In this document: one piece after another, positions 34,073-40,888 of the stretch
Layout: each line of letters begins with the position of its first letter
How positions within the stretch are numbered: the stretch's first letter is position 1
The notes under the pieces: model-generated
Told to the model about the DNA's origin: nothing
Database searches by the model: none
The model's input: the letters and a program-made list of their open reading frames with translations, nothing else
Origin: JAVVTR01 sp036653535
GTDB lineage: Bacteria > Bacteroidota > Bacteroidia > Bacteroidales > P3
Assembly: GCA_036653535.1 (NCBI GenBank)
Contig: JAVVTR010000020.1
Location: forward strand, 1-40,888
Length of the DNA: 40,888 nucleotides
Direction: 5' to 3'
Translations under genes and position numbers: made by a program

Positions 34073-35584
34073 ATGAAAGAATTAGAAACTTTGCCAAGCG
34101 AAGAAATACTTACATTCGCCTCTAAATTAGAAGAAAATGAAAAAAAAGCGGAAAGCAATATTTCGAATAAAAGAAAGTCTAATCAACTGATTTTAAAAAA
34201 TAAAAGAGGTTATAATATTTTAATTGTAAATAATCAATCTTTGATTTCCTCGGTATATGATTTAGATTTTTCTAAAATGGATGCAATTTATTTTCATATA
34301 TCCTCTCCCTTAATGGTTAAAAAAATCACTACCATGATTCGTTCCTCTTTGACGGATTTAAACTATTTAGTACCTGTTTTTTCGAGTAATTTAATTGGAA
34401 AAATACCAGAAAACGAAGATTTGTTAGATGGATATACCGATTCATTAGAAAACGAATTAATTAGTGATAAAATAGAATTTATCAAAGGAAGAATGAAAAG
34501 TTTTATAAATTTTGATATTCCTTTGTATCGGCGTCCTCTGTCGATTATTGCTTTGCAAATTCTTAGGTATTATTATGTGAGAGGTAATTCTATTCCTGTT
34601 TATCCCGATGCCTACTCTATAGCTGGATATGTTATTCCTTTCACCCAAATATATCTACATTCTAAAGAGATGGCTACATTGGATGCAGAAGAATTTATTA
34701 ACAAATTAATAGAAGCAGGAAGATTAAAAGCCACCTTTAAAGACAAAGTACATTTATGTCCAGATTGTACGCATGTTCAGCTAAATTTTAGAGAGATATG
34801 CCCCAAATGTGGTTCAACAGATATTTATTCCCACCCCATGGTTCATCATTTTAGTTGTGCTTATATAGGAGCAGAATCGGAATTTGTACAAAAGAATCAA
34901 TTAATTTGTCCTAAATGTAATAACGTATTACGGCATATAGGTATAGATTATGATAAACCAGCGAATGCCTATCATTGTCAAAACTGTCAGTCTTCTTTTT
35001 GGGAGCCCAAGATGACAGCCTTTTGCTTTTTCTGTGGACGTATTTCTGAACTTAGCGAACTAAAAGAGGTGACTATTTCCGATTTGGAGTTTACCGAGGA
35101 AGGCATTCCTTATATTACCGATGGACTTGGTTTAGCAAAAGAAGATGCCATGGTACCAATTATTCCTGGATTTGTTTCCTATCAACAGTTCTGTAATGAT
35201 CTTTCTCGATATATTTATCATATAAAAAACATAGAAGAAGATTATTTATTATCGGTACTTTGTATTGTCATTAAATTACAGGAAAAGACGGCCGATTTTG
35301 CTTCTCAGAGGATATACGAACTATATAAAGAAATTGGAAATGAACTACTGTTGCATATGGACATAAATTCTATTCCTCTATTTTATAATAATATGGTTTA
35401 TGTAACTTTCAATAATAGGCATGAAAGCGAGGTGAACACGGAAATAAATAATTTAAAAACATGCTTGTCTGAATGCTTGCAAGGAAAATACAAAGATAGA
35501 ATTATACAATTTAGTTCTCGACAGTTTCACTATAGAAAAAGTATGACGGATAGTCAGTTTTTTCACCTTTTATCTTTAGAATAA
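34073..35584 (+). CDS. Multi-zinc-ribbon protein, TackOD1-like, with possible degenerate signalling domains
   Basis: 503 residues, no signal peptide or membrane segment, so cytoplasmic. About 45-135 alternates strands and helices like a receiver fold (YNILIVNNQ, MDAIYFHISS, NYLVPVFSSN) but without the receiver phosphorylation residues. About 225-325 is a Cys/His-rich core: C229/C232, C243/C246, H258-H259 and C262, C279/C282, C302/C305 and C318/C321, spaced as CPDC, CPKC, CPKC, CQNC and CFFC, with RHIGIDYDKPANAYHC between. The arrangement resembles the metal-binding TackOD1 domain described in archaeal signalling proteins; I recall this from memory and rate it likely, not certain. About 365-480 has the order of strands and helices of a GGDEF domain (YLLSVLCIVIKLQ, NNMVYVTFNN) without GGDEF residues. 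Between adaptor and synthase genes (10- and 6-base gaps), it is a candidate regulator or assembly factor for the synthase. Confidence 0.65.
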   Translation: MKELETLPSEEILTFASKLEENEKKAESNISNKRKSNQLILKNKRGYNILIVNNQSLISSVYDLDFSKMDAIYFHISSPLMVKKITTMIRSSLTDLNYLVPVFSSNLIGKIPENEDLLDGYTDSLENELISDKIEFIKGRMKSFINFDIPLYRRPLSIIALQILRYYYVRGNSIPVYPDAYSIAGYVIPFTQIYLHSKEMATLDAEEFINKLIEAGRLKATFKDKVHLCPDCTHVQLNFREICPKCGSTDIYSHPMVHHFSCAYIGAESEFVQKNQLICPKCNNVLRHIGIDYDKPANAYHCQNCQSSFWEPKMTAFCFFCGRISELSELKEVTISDLEFTEEGIPYITDGLGLAKEDAMVPIIPGFVSYQQFCNDLSRYIYHIKNIEEDYLLSVLCIVIKLQEKTADFASQRIYELYKEIGNELLLHMDINSIPLFYNNMVYVTFNNRHESEVNTEINNLKTCLSECLQGKYKDRIIQFSSRQFHYRKSMTDSQFFHLLSLE

Positions 35585-35590
35585 AAAATC

Positions 35591-36901
35591 ATGCAATTTT
35601 TAATGGATTTTTGGAATAATTTATTTCATTTTATATCCGATTTTTCGTGGTGGTTTATATTTTCTACCTTTTGGTTCTTCTTTTTTATAGAGGTTCCTCG
35701 TTACTATATTTTAGATTTTTTGGTGTTGGTGCATGTGAAATTATGGAAAAAAACGAGGATGGAAAGGTGTAATAAAGCTAATACTTTGTTGCACTTAGAT
35801 AATCCATTGATTTCCATTATTGTTCCTGGAAAAGGAGAAGGGACTCATATTTATAAATTGGTTATTTCTCTTAGAGAACAAACCTATAAAAATTTCGAAA
35901 TTATAGTGGTGGATGATGGTTCTACCGATAACACCCCTCAGATTTGTAGAAATTTACAAAAACATGGCTACATAGATTTATTTCTTCGCAATGAATTGGG
36001 AGGTGGAAAAGGTTCTGCCGCTAATTTTGCGTTAAAGTATTGTAAAGGAAAATATGTAATTCATTTAGATGCCGATTCTTCCTTAGATAGAGATGCTATA
36101 GAAAAAATATTACTTCCTTTTTACATGGATAAGAGAGTGAAAGGGGTAGGTGGTTGTGTAAAAGTGAGAAATAACGAAAATATATGTACAAGTTTGCAAT
36201 CTATAGAATACTTACAGACTATTCAGGTAGGGCGTACGGTAACCTCCGTCTTAGGAATTTATAGGGTTATCTCCGGAGCTTTTGGAGCTTTTGAAATTAA
36301 TATGTTACATCAAGTAGGGGGATGGGATGTAGGGCCTGGATTAGATGGAGATATTACACAAAAAATAAGAAAATCAAAGGGAAAAGTTCGTTTTGCTCCC
36401 GATGCTATTTGTCTTACTTCGGTTCCGGATAAATTTTATAGATTAATAAAACAACGCATGCGTTGGAGTAAATCTCTTATTCGCTTTCGTTTGCGTAAGC
36501 ACAAGAATTTTTTATCCTTTGATGAAAATTTTGATATTCTAAACTGGATTTCTCAAATAGAGGGTTTAGTCTTTAATTTGTTTTTTGATGTTCTTTGGGT
36601 TTTTTACTTGGTTCGCTTATGTACCATTAATGATGAGAATTTATTAGAAATTATAGTACTTAAGTTTTTAATTACTATGCCCTTTAGTTTTTTATCTATT
36701 TTGATGGGCCTATGGCAAACAGAACGAAAAAAAGAGGAATGGCCATTGTTGGTGTATGTCCCAATATATTCTTTTTATATAGGATTTTTCTTAAGAATAG
36801 TAAGAACCATCGCTTATGTAAGAGAATTTTTCTTCTTTTCCTCTTATAAAGATACATGGAACCCTAAGAAGGTATCCGATATGGTAAGATTGGACAGTTA
36901 A
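35591..36901 (+). CDS. Membrane-bound processive glycosyltransferase, family 2
   Basis: 436 residues. An N-terminal membrane segment pair (about 15-50) precedes the GT-A domain with PLISIIVPGKGEG (72-84), DDGSTD (108-113), the metal-binding DAD (160-162), the base region GGWDVGPGLDGDIT (243-256) and QRMRW (288-292), the QxxRW motif of processive synthases such as cellulose, hyaluronan and PNAG synthases. Three or so hydrophobic segments follow (FNLFFDVLWVFYLVRL, FLITMPFSFLSILMGLW, YVPIYSFYIGFFLRI). It would polymerise a beta-linked polysaccharide and thread it through the inner membrane. Last gene of the operon, 6 bases after the zinc-ribbon gene; terminator about 100 bases downstream. Polymer identity is unknown. 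No PilZ domain is seen. Confidence 0.88.
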   Translation: MQFLMDFWNNLFHFISDFSWWFIFSTFWFFFFIEVPRYYILDFLVLVHVKLWKKTRMERCNKANTLLHLDNPLISIIVPGKGEGTHIYKLVISLREQTYKNFEIIVVDDGSTDNTPQICRNLQKHGYIDLFLRNELGGGKGSAANFALKYCKGKYVIHLDADSSLDRDAIEKILLPFYMDKRVKGVGGCVKVRNNENICTSLQSIEYLQTIQVGRTVTSVLGIYRVISGAFGAFEINMLHQVGGWDVGPGLDGDITQKIRKSKGKVRFAPDAICLTSVPDKFYRLIKQRMRWSKSLIRFRLRKHKNFLSFDENFDILNWISQIEGLVFNLFFDVLWVFYLVRLCTINDENLLEIIVLKFLITMPFSFLSILMGLWQTERKKEEWPLLVYVPIYSFYIGFFLRIVRTIAYVREFFFFSSYKDTWNPKKVSDMVRLDS

Positions 36902-37000
36902 ACGGGTTTAAAATAACGCAAGTTTTATATAAAAGCGTATTTACGGATGGATCCGATTGGAATTAAGGGATGCGGTAGAGTAAGCCTAAAAAATCGGCAA

Positions 37001-37040
37001 ATAAAAAAAGCACCTACAGAAATGTAAGTGCTTTTTTTAT
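37001..37040. terminator. Strong terminator between the GT2 operon and tRNA-Val (bidirectional)
   Basis: ataaaaaaagcac (37001-37013) pairs perfectly with gtgctttttttat (37028-37040). After one mismatch, four more pairs close a GAAA tetraloop (37019-37022). T runs on both strands let it end the GT2 operon on plus and the tRNA transcript on minus. Confidence 0.9.
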
Positions 37041-37044
37041 GGTG

Positions 37045-37119
37045 TGGGAGCTATAGGATTCGAACCTATGACCCTCTGCTTGTAGGGCAGATGCTCTGAA
37101 CCGACTGAGCTAAGCTCCC
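37045..37119 (-). tRNA. tRNA-Val (anticodon UAC)
   Basis: 75-nt cloverleaf on the minus strand. The acceptor stem GGGAGCT pairs with AGCTCCC, the D stem is GCTC/GAGC, and the anticodon stem is TCTGC/GCAGA with loop CCTACAA, giving anticodon TAC. The T arm ATAGG/CCTAT has loop TTCGAAT. The discriminator base is A. CCA is not encoded in the gene. The base at position 33, just before the anticodon, is C rather than the near-universal U. It has a clear promoter upstream (37135-37165) and a terminator downstream. Confidence 0.95.
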
Positions 37120-37134
37120 GAGGCATTGAGGCTG

Positions 37135-37165
37135 CAAAATTAGTACTTATTTTTATATCTGCAAA
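37135..37165 (-). promoter_or_regulatory. Promoter of tRNA-Val
   Basis: On the minus strand, TTTG at 37165-37162, a 19-base spacer and TAATTTTG at 37142-37135, a full Bacteroidota consensus. Transcription would start within about 10 bases of the mature 5' end at 37119. The stretch from here to the lipocalin stop at 37291 holds nothing else I can identify. Confidence 0.75.
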
Positions 37166-37290
37166 TTTTTTTTACTTTTTTTTGTAGATAGAAGTAAAGT
37201 GTAGCTAAAGTGAGCTCATTTACATGTTCTTAAAAATAGTTTATTATTAGCATAAATAGATTTTATTACTTAGAAATAAGATATTTAGAA

Positions 37291-37815
37291 TTAAGAAAGG
37301 CTTTCTTCTTTTTGTGGAACCCAAATTAATTTTGAAATATCATAGTTTAATTCTTTTGCTTTTTGCAGTAATTTTTCTTTAATTTCTACAGAAATAGTGG
37401 GCGTTCTTGATAAAATCCATAGATATTGTTCGGATTTACTTCCCACCAAAGCATATTGATAATTTTTGGTATCTAATTCTAAAAGGTAATAATCGGCATA
37501 GAAGCAAAGGAAAAAAGAGACTTTAAGCCAGCCACCATACTGCGCATTAGGTTGATATGCTTTTCCTTTGGCTGATTTGAATTTTCCATTCCAATTTAAA
37601 AGATATCCACTGTTTAAAACTTCTATCTCTCCATTTGCTTTTAAGGAATAATTGGCGCTTACCCCCACTAAGTTCTTTTCAAAGGAATGGTTAAATCGAG
37701 CAATTTCATACCATTTACCTAAATACATAGCAAGGTTTATGGAACTTACAACCGAGCGAGTAGGTACAGGTGCTTTTCCTAATTTACCTACGGAAAATAA
37801 TGTACATTTTTTCAT
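37291..37815 (-). CDS. Lipocalin family protein (Blc-like)
   Basis: 174 residues. The lipocalin signature YLGKWYEIARF (Gly-x-Trp at about 33-35), a central region SAKGKAYQPNAQYGGWLKVSFF with YYLLELDTKNYQYALVGSKSEQYLWILSRTP, and the C-terminal helix EIKEKLLQKAKELNYDISKLIWVPQ follow the bacterial Blc family. These bind lipids or other hydrophobic molecules in an eight-stranded barrel, usually anchored to the outer membrane. Here the N-terminus (MKKCTLFSVGKLGKAPVPTRS) has only a very short hydrophobic run and no convincing lipobox, so cell location is unsure. On the minus strand TATATTTG at 37843-37836, with TTTC 19 bases further out (37866-37863), is a likely promoter. Confidence 0.85.
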   Translation of the reverse strand: MKKCTLFSVGKLGKAPVPTRSVVSSINLAMYLGKWYEIARFNHSFEKNLVGVSANYSLKANGEIEVLNSGYLLNWNGKFKSAKGKAYQPNAQYGGWLKVSFFLCFYADYYLLELDTKNYQYALVGSKSEQYLWILSRTPTISVEIKEKLLQKAKELNYDISKLIWVPQKEESLS

Positions 37816-37990
37816 AGTCTTAGATTTTATTTTAGCAAATATACAGAAAGAGTTGGATTATAGAAATATTGGATTACAAGACAAAGAACTTTTTAGAACA
37901 TTTTAATTTATAAGCTTATAGAGCGTCTATAAAATAGATAGGCGTCTAAAATATCTGAGCAACTATCCTTAATCTAATGAGTGCTTTACG

Positions 37991-38023
37991 TGGAAAAGCC
38001 GCCTTTTTAAGGCGGCTTTTCCA
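37991..38023 (-). terminator. Terminator after the Cys-rich lipoprotein gene
   Basis: tggaaaagccgcc (37991-38003) pairs with ggcggcttttcca (38011-38023), 13 perfect pairs plus two more inside the loop. It lies 63 bases beyond the stop of the minus-strand lipoprotein gene. The rest of 37844-38085 shows no gene. Confidence 0.7.
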
Positions 38024-38085
38024 AAAAACGAAATTCTGAATTAAAATCGATAGATTTTTGTTGTAGTGTGTTCTAAACGAATAGA

Positions 38086-38403
38086 TTATTTCGTTTTCTT
38101 TGCGCTACAGTTTTTGGTTTCTCCTTTTTTGCAGCAAGCCTCTCCGGGAGCCTTGTTACATTTTTTACCTTCTTTGCAGCAAGCTTCTCCGGGGGCTTTA
38201 TTACATTTTCCACTTTCTTTGCAGCAAGCTTTTTTATTGGCGTTGCAAGCGGTAGTATCGGTAGTGGTGACGGCATTAGCAGCAGGATCAACTACTTGTT
38301 CCGTAGTGGTTTCAGGGGTAAGTGCAGGTTCTGCTGTTTTATTGGATTTACAGGCAACCAAAGAGAATGCGACTAAAGCGCATACCACAAGTGTCTTTTT
38401 CAT
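38086..38403 (-). CDS. Small Cys-rich repeat lipoprotein
   Basis: 105 residues. A signal peptide ends in the lipobox LVAC (lipidated C18). A Thr/Ala/Pro-rich linker (about 20-52) follows. The tail has ten cysteines (53, 60, 61, 67, 75, 76, 82, 90, 91, 99) in 15-residue repeats: ACCKESGKCNKAPGE, ACCKEGKKCNKAPGE and a partial ACCKKGETKNC. The repeat is 45 bases at DNA level. The overlapping plus-strand frame (38066-38419) is only the antisense of this repeat; the signal peptide, lipobox and start support the minus strand. No known family recognised. The Lys- and Cys-rich tail could bind metal or be disulphide-linked; this is inference. A plausible -7 box TATTTTTG lies at 38456-38449 on the minus strand. 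Confidence 0.8.
   Translation of the reverse strand: MKKTLVVCALVAFSLVACKSNKTAEPALTPETTTEQVVDPAANAVTTTDTTACNANKKACCKESGKCNKAPGEACCKEGKKCNKAPGEACCKKGETKNCSAKKTK
38131..38235. repeat. 45-bp in-frame tandem repeat inside the Cys-rich lipoprotein gene
   Basis: gcagcaagc begins at 38131, 38176 and 38221, exactly 45 bases apart, and the first two units are similar over nearly their whole length (gcagcaagcytctccgggrgc). Each unit encodes 15 residues, so copy-number change would keep the frame. Confidence 0.85.
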
Positions 38404-38510
38404 GTATTTGTCTTTTTAATGTTATTAAATATAATTCACATATGTTCGCAAAAATAGTAAAATTTTCGAAATAAGGAAGATTTCATAGAGTATATATTCA
38501 TAATATTTTG

Positions 38511-38518
38511 TACATTTG
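38511..38518 (+). promoter_or_regulatory. -7 box upstream of ppiD-like gene
   Basis: TACATTTG matches TAnnTTTG; no TTTG at the right distance upstream. The leader to the ATG at 38652 would be about 125 bases, rather long; nothing recognisable is folded in it. Confidence 0.5.
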
Positions 38519-38651
38519 CCGACTATTTTTAGACGTTCTATAAAGATACATAAAAGCTTTTGGGTGAGAACGCTTATGAAGTTGTAGAAAACATCTTCTT
38601 AGATAGTCCCTTAATAAATGCAATTTAAAGATTAATTAAATATAGAGGAAA

Positions 38652-40772
38652 ATGGCTGTTATTAGTAGAATTAGAAAACATTCCGGCTTATTGGTGGCTT
38701 TAATTGGAATTGCCATTGTTGGATTTGTAGTCCAGGATGCTTTCGGACGTAGAGGAAACAATGCTCCGTCATTAGCGGTAGTAAACGGGGAAAGAGTTTC
38801 TTATGAGGAATTTGATCAGAAAGTAGAAGAAATTACCGAGCAGTATAAGCGGGCACAAGGCGAAGAGGTTAGTATAACACCGGAAGACTTGGAGCAAATT
38901 CGTTCTATGGCATGGCAACGTATGATTAACGATATGTTAATGAATGAGTCCTGTCACAAATTAGGCATTAACGTTACCACGGAAGAAATGAATGATATGT
39001 ACTATGGTAAATTTATTAGTCCTATCCTTTATAATTATTTCACCAATCCAAAAACTGGAGTTTATGATCGTCAACAAGTGATGATGTTAATTAACAACTT
39101 CGCCCAGTTGTCCGATCAAGACAAATCCACTTTAAGCGACTTGGAGAAAATAGTAAAACAAGAAAGAATTAAAGAAAAGTATTACTTTATGGTAGCTAAA
39201 TCTTCGTATCTACCTAAAGCTATAGCTGCTAATTATATAGAAGATCAAATGGATCCAAGCTATTCGCGTTATGTGGCTTTAAACTATATGGATATTCCCG
39301 ATTCTAAGGTTACGATTAAGGAGTCGGACTACAAGACTTTTTACGAAGAAAATAAATATTTGTTTAAACAAGATGTGTCGAGAGCGATTCAGTATGTGGT
39401 ATTTGATGTTAGTCCAACCCCACAAGATATGGCCGCTATAGAAGAACAAGTTTCTAAGTTGTATGCCGATTTTCATACCGAAGAAAATCTTCCGGATTTT
39501 ATCAATGCCGTATCTACCGTTCACTTTGATAGTATATACAAAACACATAATCAAATAGCTTCGGCATGGGATTCTGTTTTGTTTAATGCTTCTGCTGGAA
39601 CCTTTTTTGCTCCACGCCGTATAGGAAATACATTTCAAATGGCTAAGTTAATGGACATTCAAATGCGTCCCGACTCGGTAAAAGTTAGTCATATCCTTAT
39701 TGCTTATAAAGAAACGGGAAGCCAAACTAAAAGAAGCAAGGCGCAAGCAGAGGCATTAGCCGACAGTTTAAAAGGGGTTTTAACACAAAATCCAAATATG
39801 TTTGCGACTTTAGCACAGCAATATTCGGAAGATCCCAGTGCAGCTCAAAATGGAGGAGATCTTTCTTGGCAAAAAGAAGGTCTTTTTGTTAAGCCTTTTA
39901 ATGATGCTATATTAGCCGGTTCTATAGGAAGTCTTTCGGTAGTGGAAACCCAAAATGGTTTTCATGTTTTATCTATTGCAGGCAAAACGTCTTCGGTAAA
40001 GAAAGTTTTAGCGGGTATCATTAGTGTGCCCATAGAACCAAGTTCTGCTACCATGAAGTCGGTCTTTACTCTTGCCAATCGTTTCTTATCCGAAAGCCAT
40101 ACCATTGCAGAAATGGATTCTAATGGTAGCAAGAAAAGATATCGTATAAGAGCGGATGAAGCCGTAGCGGAATTGGCCTACCAACTTCCTGGGGTTAACA
40201 GTGCTCGTGAGATTATTCGTTGGGCCTATAGTAAGGAAGCCAAAGAAGGGAAAGTAGCCGATAAGGTTTTTGAAATGGAAAATCAATATGTAATAGCTGG
40301 CTTAAGTAAAATTAGAAAAGAGGGATATATTCCTTTTGAAGAAGCCAAGACCATGCCTGCGGTAGAAGCTCGGGTAAAAATGGATAAAAAAGCGGAAATG
40401 CTAATTCAAAAAGTGAATGCAATAGGGGCCTATAGCCAGATTGCACAAGTAGCTTCCAAATTGAATACGGTAGTAGATTCGGCCAATGGAATTACATTTA
40501 ATGCTTATGCTTACGGTAATCGTGGTTTCGAACCGGAAGTGATAGGGCATTTATTTGGTATGAAAAAAGGACAAATATCTAAACCCATAAAAGGAAATAG
40601 CGCTGTATTTGTAGTGGAATTAGATAACATTACTAAAACGAATCCTGCTCCTATGATTCCAATGGTTCAAATGCAGAGTGCACAAAATTTCCAACAAGGA
40701 ATAACCGGTTTTGTAGCCGGAGCCTTAGAAAAAATGGCAAAGATAGAAGATAATCGTTCTTTCTATTTTTAA
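38652..40772 (+). CDS. PpiD/SurA-like peptidylprolyl isomerase, membrane-anchored
   Basis: 706 residues. A basic N-terminus and one membrane segment (about 12-29) precede a SurA_N_3-type chaperone region (SLAVVNGERVSYEEFDQKVEEITEQY, then KLGINVTTEEMNDMY). The parvulin isomerase domain lies at about 342-448: VKVSHILIAYK, ALADSLKGVLTQNPNMFATLAQQYSEDPSAAQNGGDLSWQKEG, FNDAILAGSIGSLSVVETQNGFHVLSI. A second possible, degenerate parvulin-like region and helical tail follow. It faces the periplasm and assists folding of exported and outer-membrane proteins. The full PpiD layout is complete and the start at 38652 gives the anchor. Single-gene unit with its own terminator. Confidence 0.93.
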   Translation: MAVISRIRKHSGLLVALIGIAIVGFVVQDAFGRRGNNAPSLAVVNGERVSYEEFDQKVEEITEQYKRAQGEEVSITPEDLEQIRSMAWQRMINDMLMNESCHKLGINVTTEEMNDMYYGKFISPILYNYFTNPKTGVYDRQQVMMLINNFAQLSDQDKSTLSDLEKIVKQERIKEKYYFMVAKSSYLPKAIAANYIEDQMDPSYSRYVALNYMDIPDSKVTIKESDYKTFYEENKYLFKQDVSRAIQYVVFDVSPTPQDMAAIEEQVSKLYADFHTEENLPDFINAVSTVHFDSIYKTHNQIASAWDSVLFNASAGTFFAPRRIGNTFQMAKLMDIQMRPDSVKVSHILIAYKETGSQTKRSKAQAEALADSLKGVLTQNPNMFATLAQQYSEDPSAAQNGGDLSWQKEGLFVKPFNDAILAGSIGSLSVVETQNGFHVLSIAGKTSSVKKVLAGIISVPIEPSSATMKSVFTLANRFLSESHTIAEMDSNGSKKRYRIRADEAVAELAYQLPGVNSAREIIRWAYSKEAKEGKVADKVFEMENQYVIAGLSKIRKEGYIPFEEAKTMPAVEARVKMDKKAEMLIQKVNAIGAYSQIAQVASKLNTVVDSANGITFNAYAYGNRGFEPEVIGHLFGMKKGQISKPIKGNSAVFVVELDNITKTNPAPMIPMVQMQSAQNFQQGITGFVAGALEKMAKIEDNRSFYF

Positions 40773-40802
40773 ACCAATTTCTTATAAAAACGGACTTTTA
40801 TC

Positions 40803-40843
40803 AATAAGCCCCAAAGTTTCTACCTGAAACTTTGGGGCTTATT
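40803..40843 (+). terminator. Terminator after ppiD-like gene
   Basis: An 18-bp perfect stem: aataagccccaaagtttc (40803-40820) with its complement at 40826-40843, loop tacct. It starts 30 bases after the stop codon. Confidence 0.9.
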
Positions 40844-40847
40844 GCTT

Positions 40848-40888
40848 GTACGCTCAGCATGTACGTAATCTCATGGGTGCAAGTCCCT
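40848..40888 (+). mobile_element. Probable 5' end of a group II intron (cut by window edge)
   Basis: The last 41 bases run gtacgctcagcatgtacg ... catgggtgcaagtccct. They resemble the start of bacterial group II introns, which begin GUGCG, often continue CYCAGCAUG, and soon after contain the GGGUGCAAGUCCC stem-loop (here 40875-40887). The third base is A where the 5' consensus has G. The putative intron begins 5 bases after the ppiD terminator. Only the first 41 bases are visible, so neither the reverse transcriptase nor the 3' end can be checked. Confidence 0.5.

Noticed and set aside
30512..36901. Drug efflux pump (RND or ABC type) for the TolC/HlyD operon
   Set aside because: No inner-membrane pump gene present; the inner-membrane partner is a glycosyltransferase.
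36902..37000. Small gene between the GT2 gene and its terminator
   Set aside because: No start with a supported frame; the stretch is plain AT-rich trailer.
38066..38419. Plus-strand 117-residue frame with repeated LQQASPGALLHF units
   Set aside because: It is the antisense of the Cys-rich lipoprotein gene; the minus strand has the lipobox, signal peptide and promoter.

Overview
The window comes from a member of the Bacteroidota, most likely an anaerobic member of the order Bacteroidales. The evidence is AT-rich DNA, many upstream regions carrying the Bacteroidota promoter form (TTTG, about 19-20 bases, then TAnnTTTG), genes without a strong Shine-Dalgarno site, a type IX secretion (T9SS) C-terminal sorting domain, a GldF/GldG system, a long acyl-CoA dehydrogenase of about 566 residues and a four-subunit 2-oxoacid:ferredoxin oxidoreductase. 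Most of the window is ordinary chromosomal backbone. The distinctive parts are a four-gene envelope operon at 30430-37040 and several small repeats.

Layout. 1-486: repeat-rich, gene-free leader ending in the etfB promoter. 487-4377: etfB, etfA and an acyl-CoA dehydrogenase, closed by a terminator. 4434-5276: GT32 glycosyltransferase. 5375-7216 (minus): argS. 7344-9189: enoyl-CoA hydratase and 3-hydroxyacyl-CoA dehydrogenase, which with the first operon cover the steps between acetoacetyl-CoA and butyryl-CoA (or the reverse). 9300-11108: typA/bipA. 11202-21434 is all minus strand: Omp28-like T9SS cargo, a small secreted protein, a LysM plus periplasmic-binding-like protein, guaA, an M23 peptidase, a 687-residue helical exported protein and phoH. 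21592-27325: SAM hydroxide adenosyltransferase, a GldF-GldG fusion, a DUF4340-like protein and dnaN. 27435-30147: ferredoxin, alpha, beta and gamma subunits of a 2-oxoacid:ferredoxin oxidoreductase.

30430-37040 is the most unusual part. It is a compact operon with its own promoter and a strong terminator, encoding an outer-membrane TolC-like protein fused to an alpha/beta region and a C-terminal SPOR domain, an HlyD-like adaptor, a cytoplasmic protein with multiple zinc-ribbon Cys pairs (resembling TackOD1) flanked by possible degenerate receiver-like and GGDEF-like regions, and a membrane-bound processive GT2 synthase with the QxxRW motif. No RND, MFS or ABC pump accompanies the TolC and HlyD parts. 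I infer a synthase-dependent polysaccharide production and export machine, similar in logic to alginate export but built from different parts.

37041-40888: tRNA-Val(UAC) with an unexpected C at position 33, a lipocalin, a Cys-rich repeat lipoprotein, and a PpiD/SurA-like periplasmic folding factor with a strong terminator. The last 41 bases look like the 5' end of a group II intron cut by the window edge.
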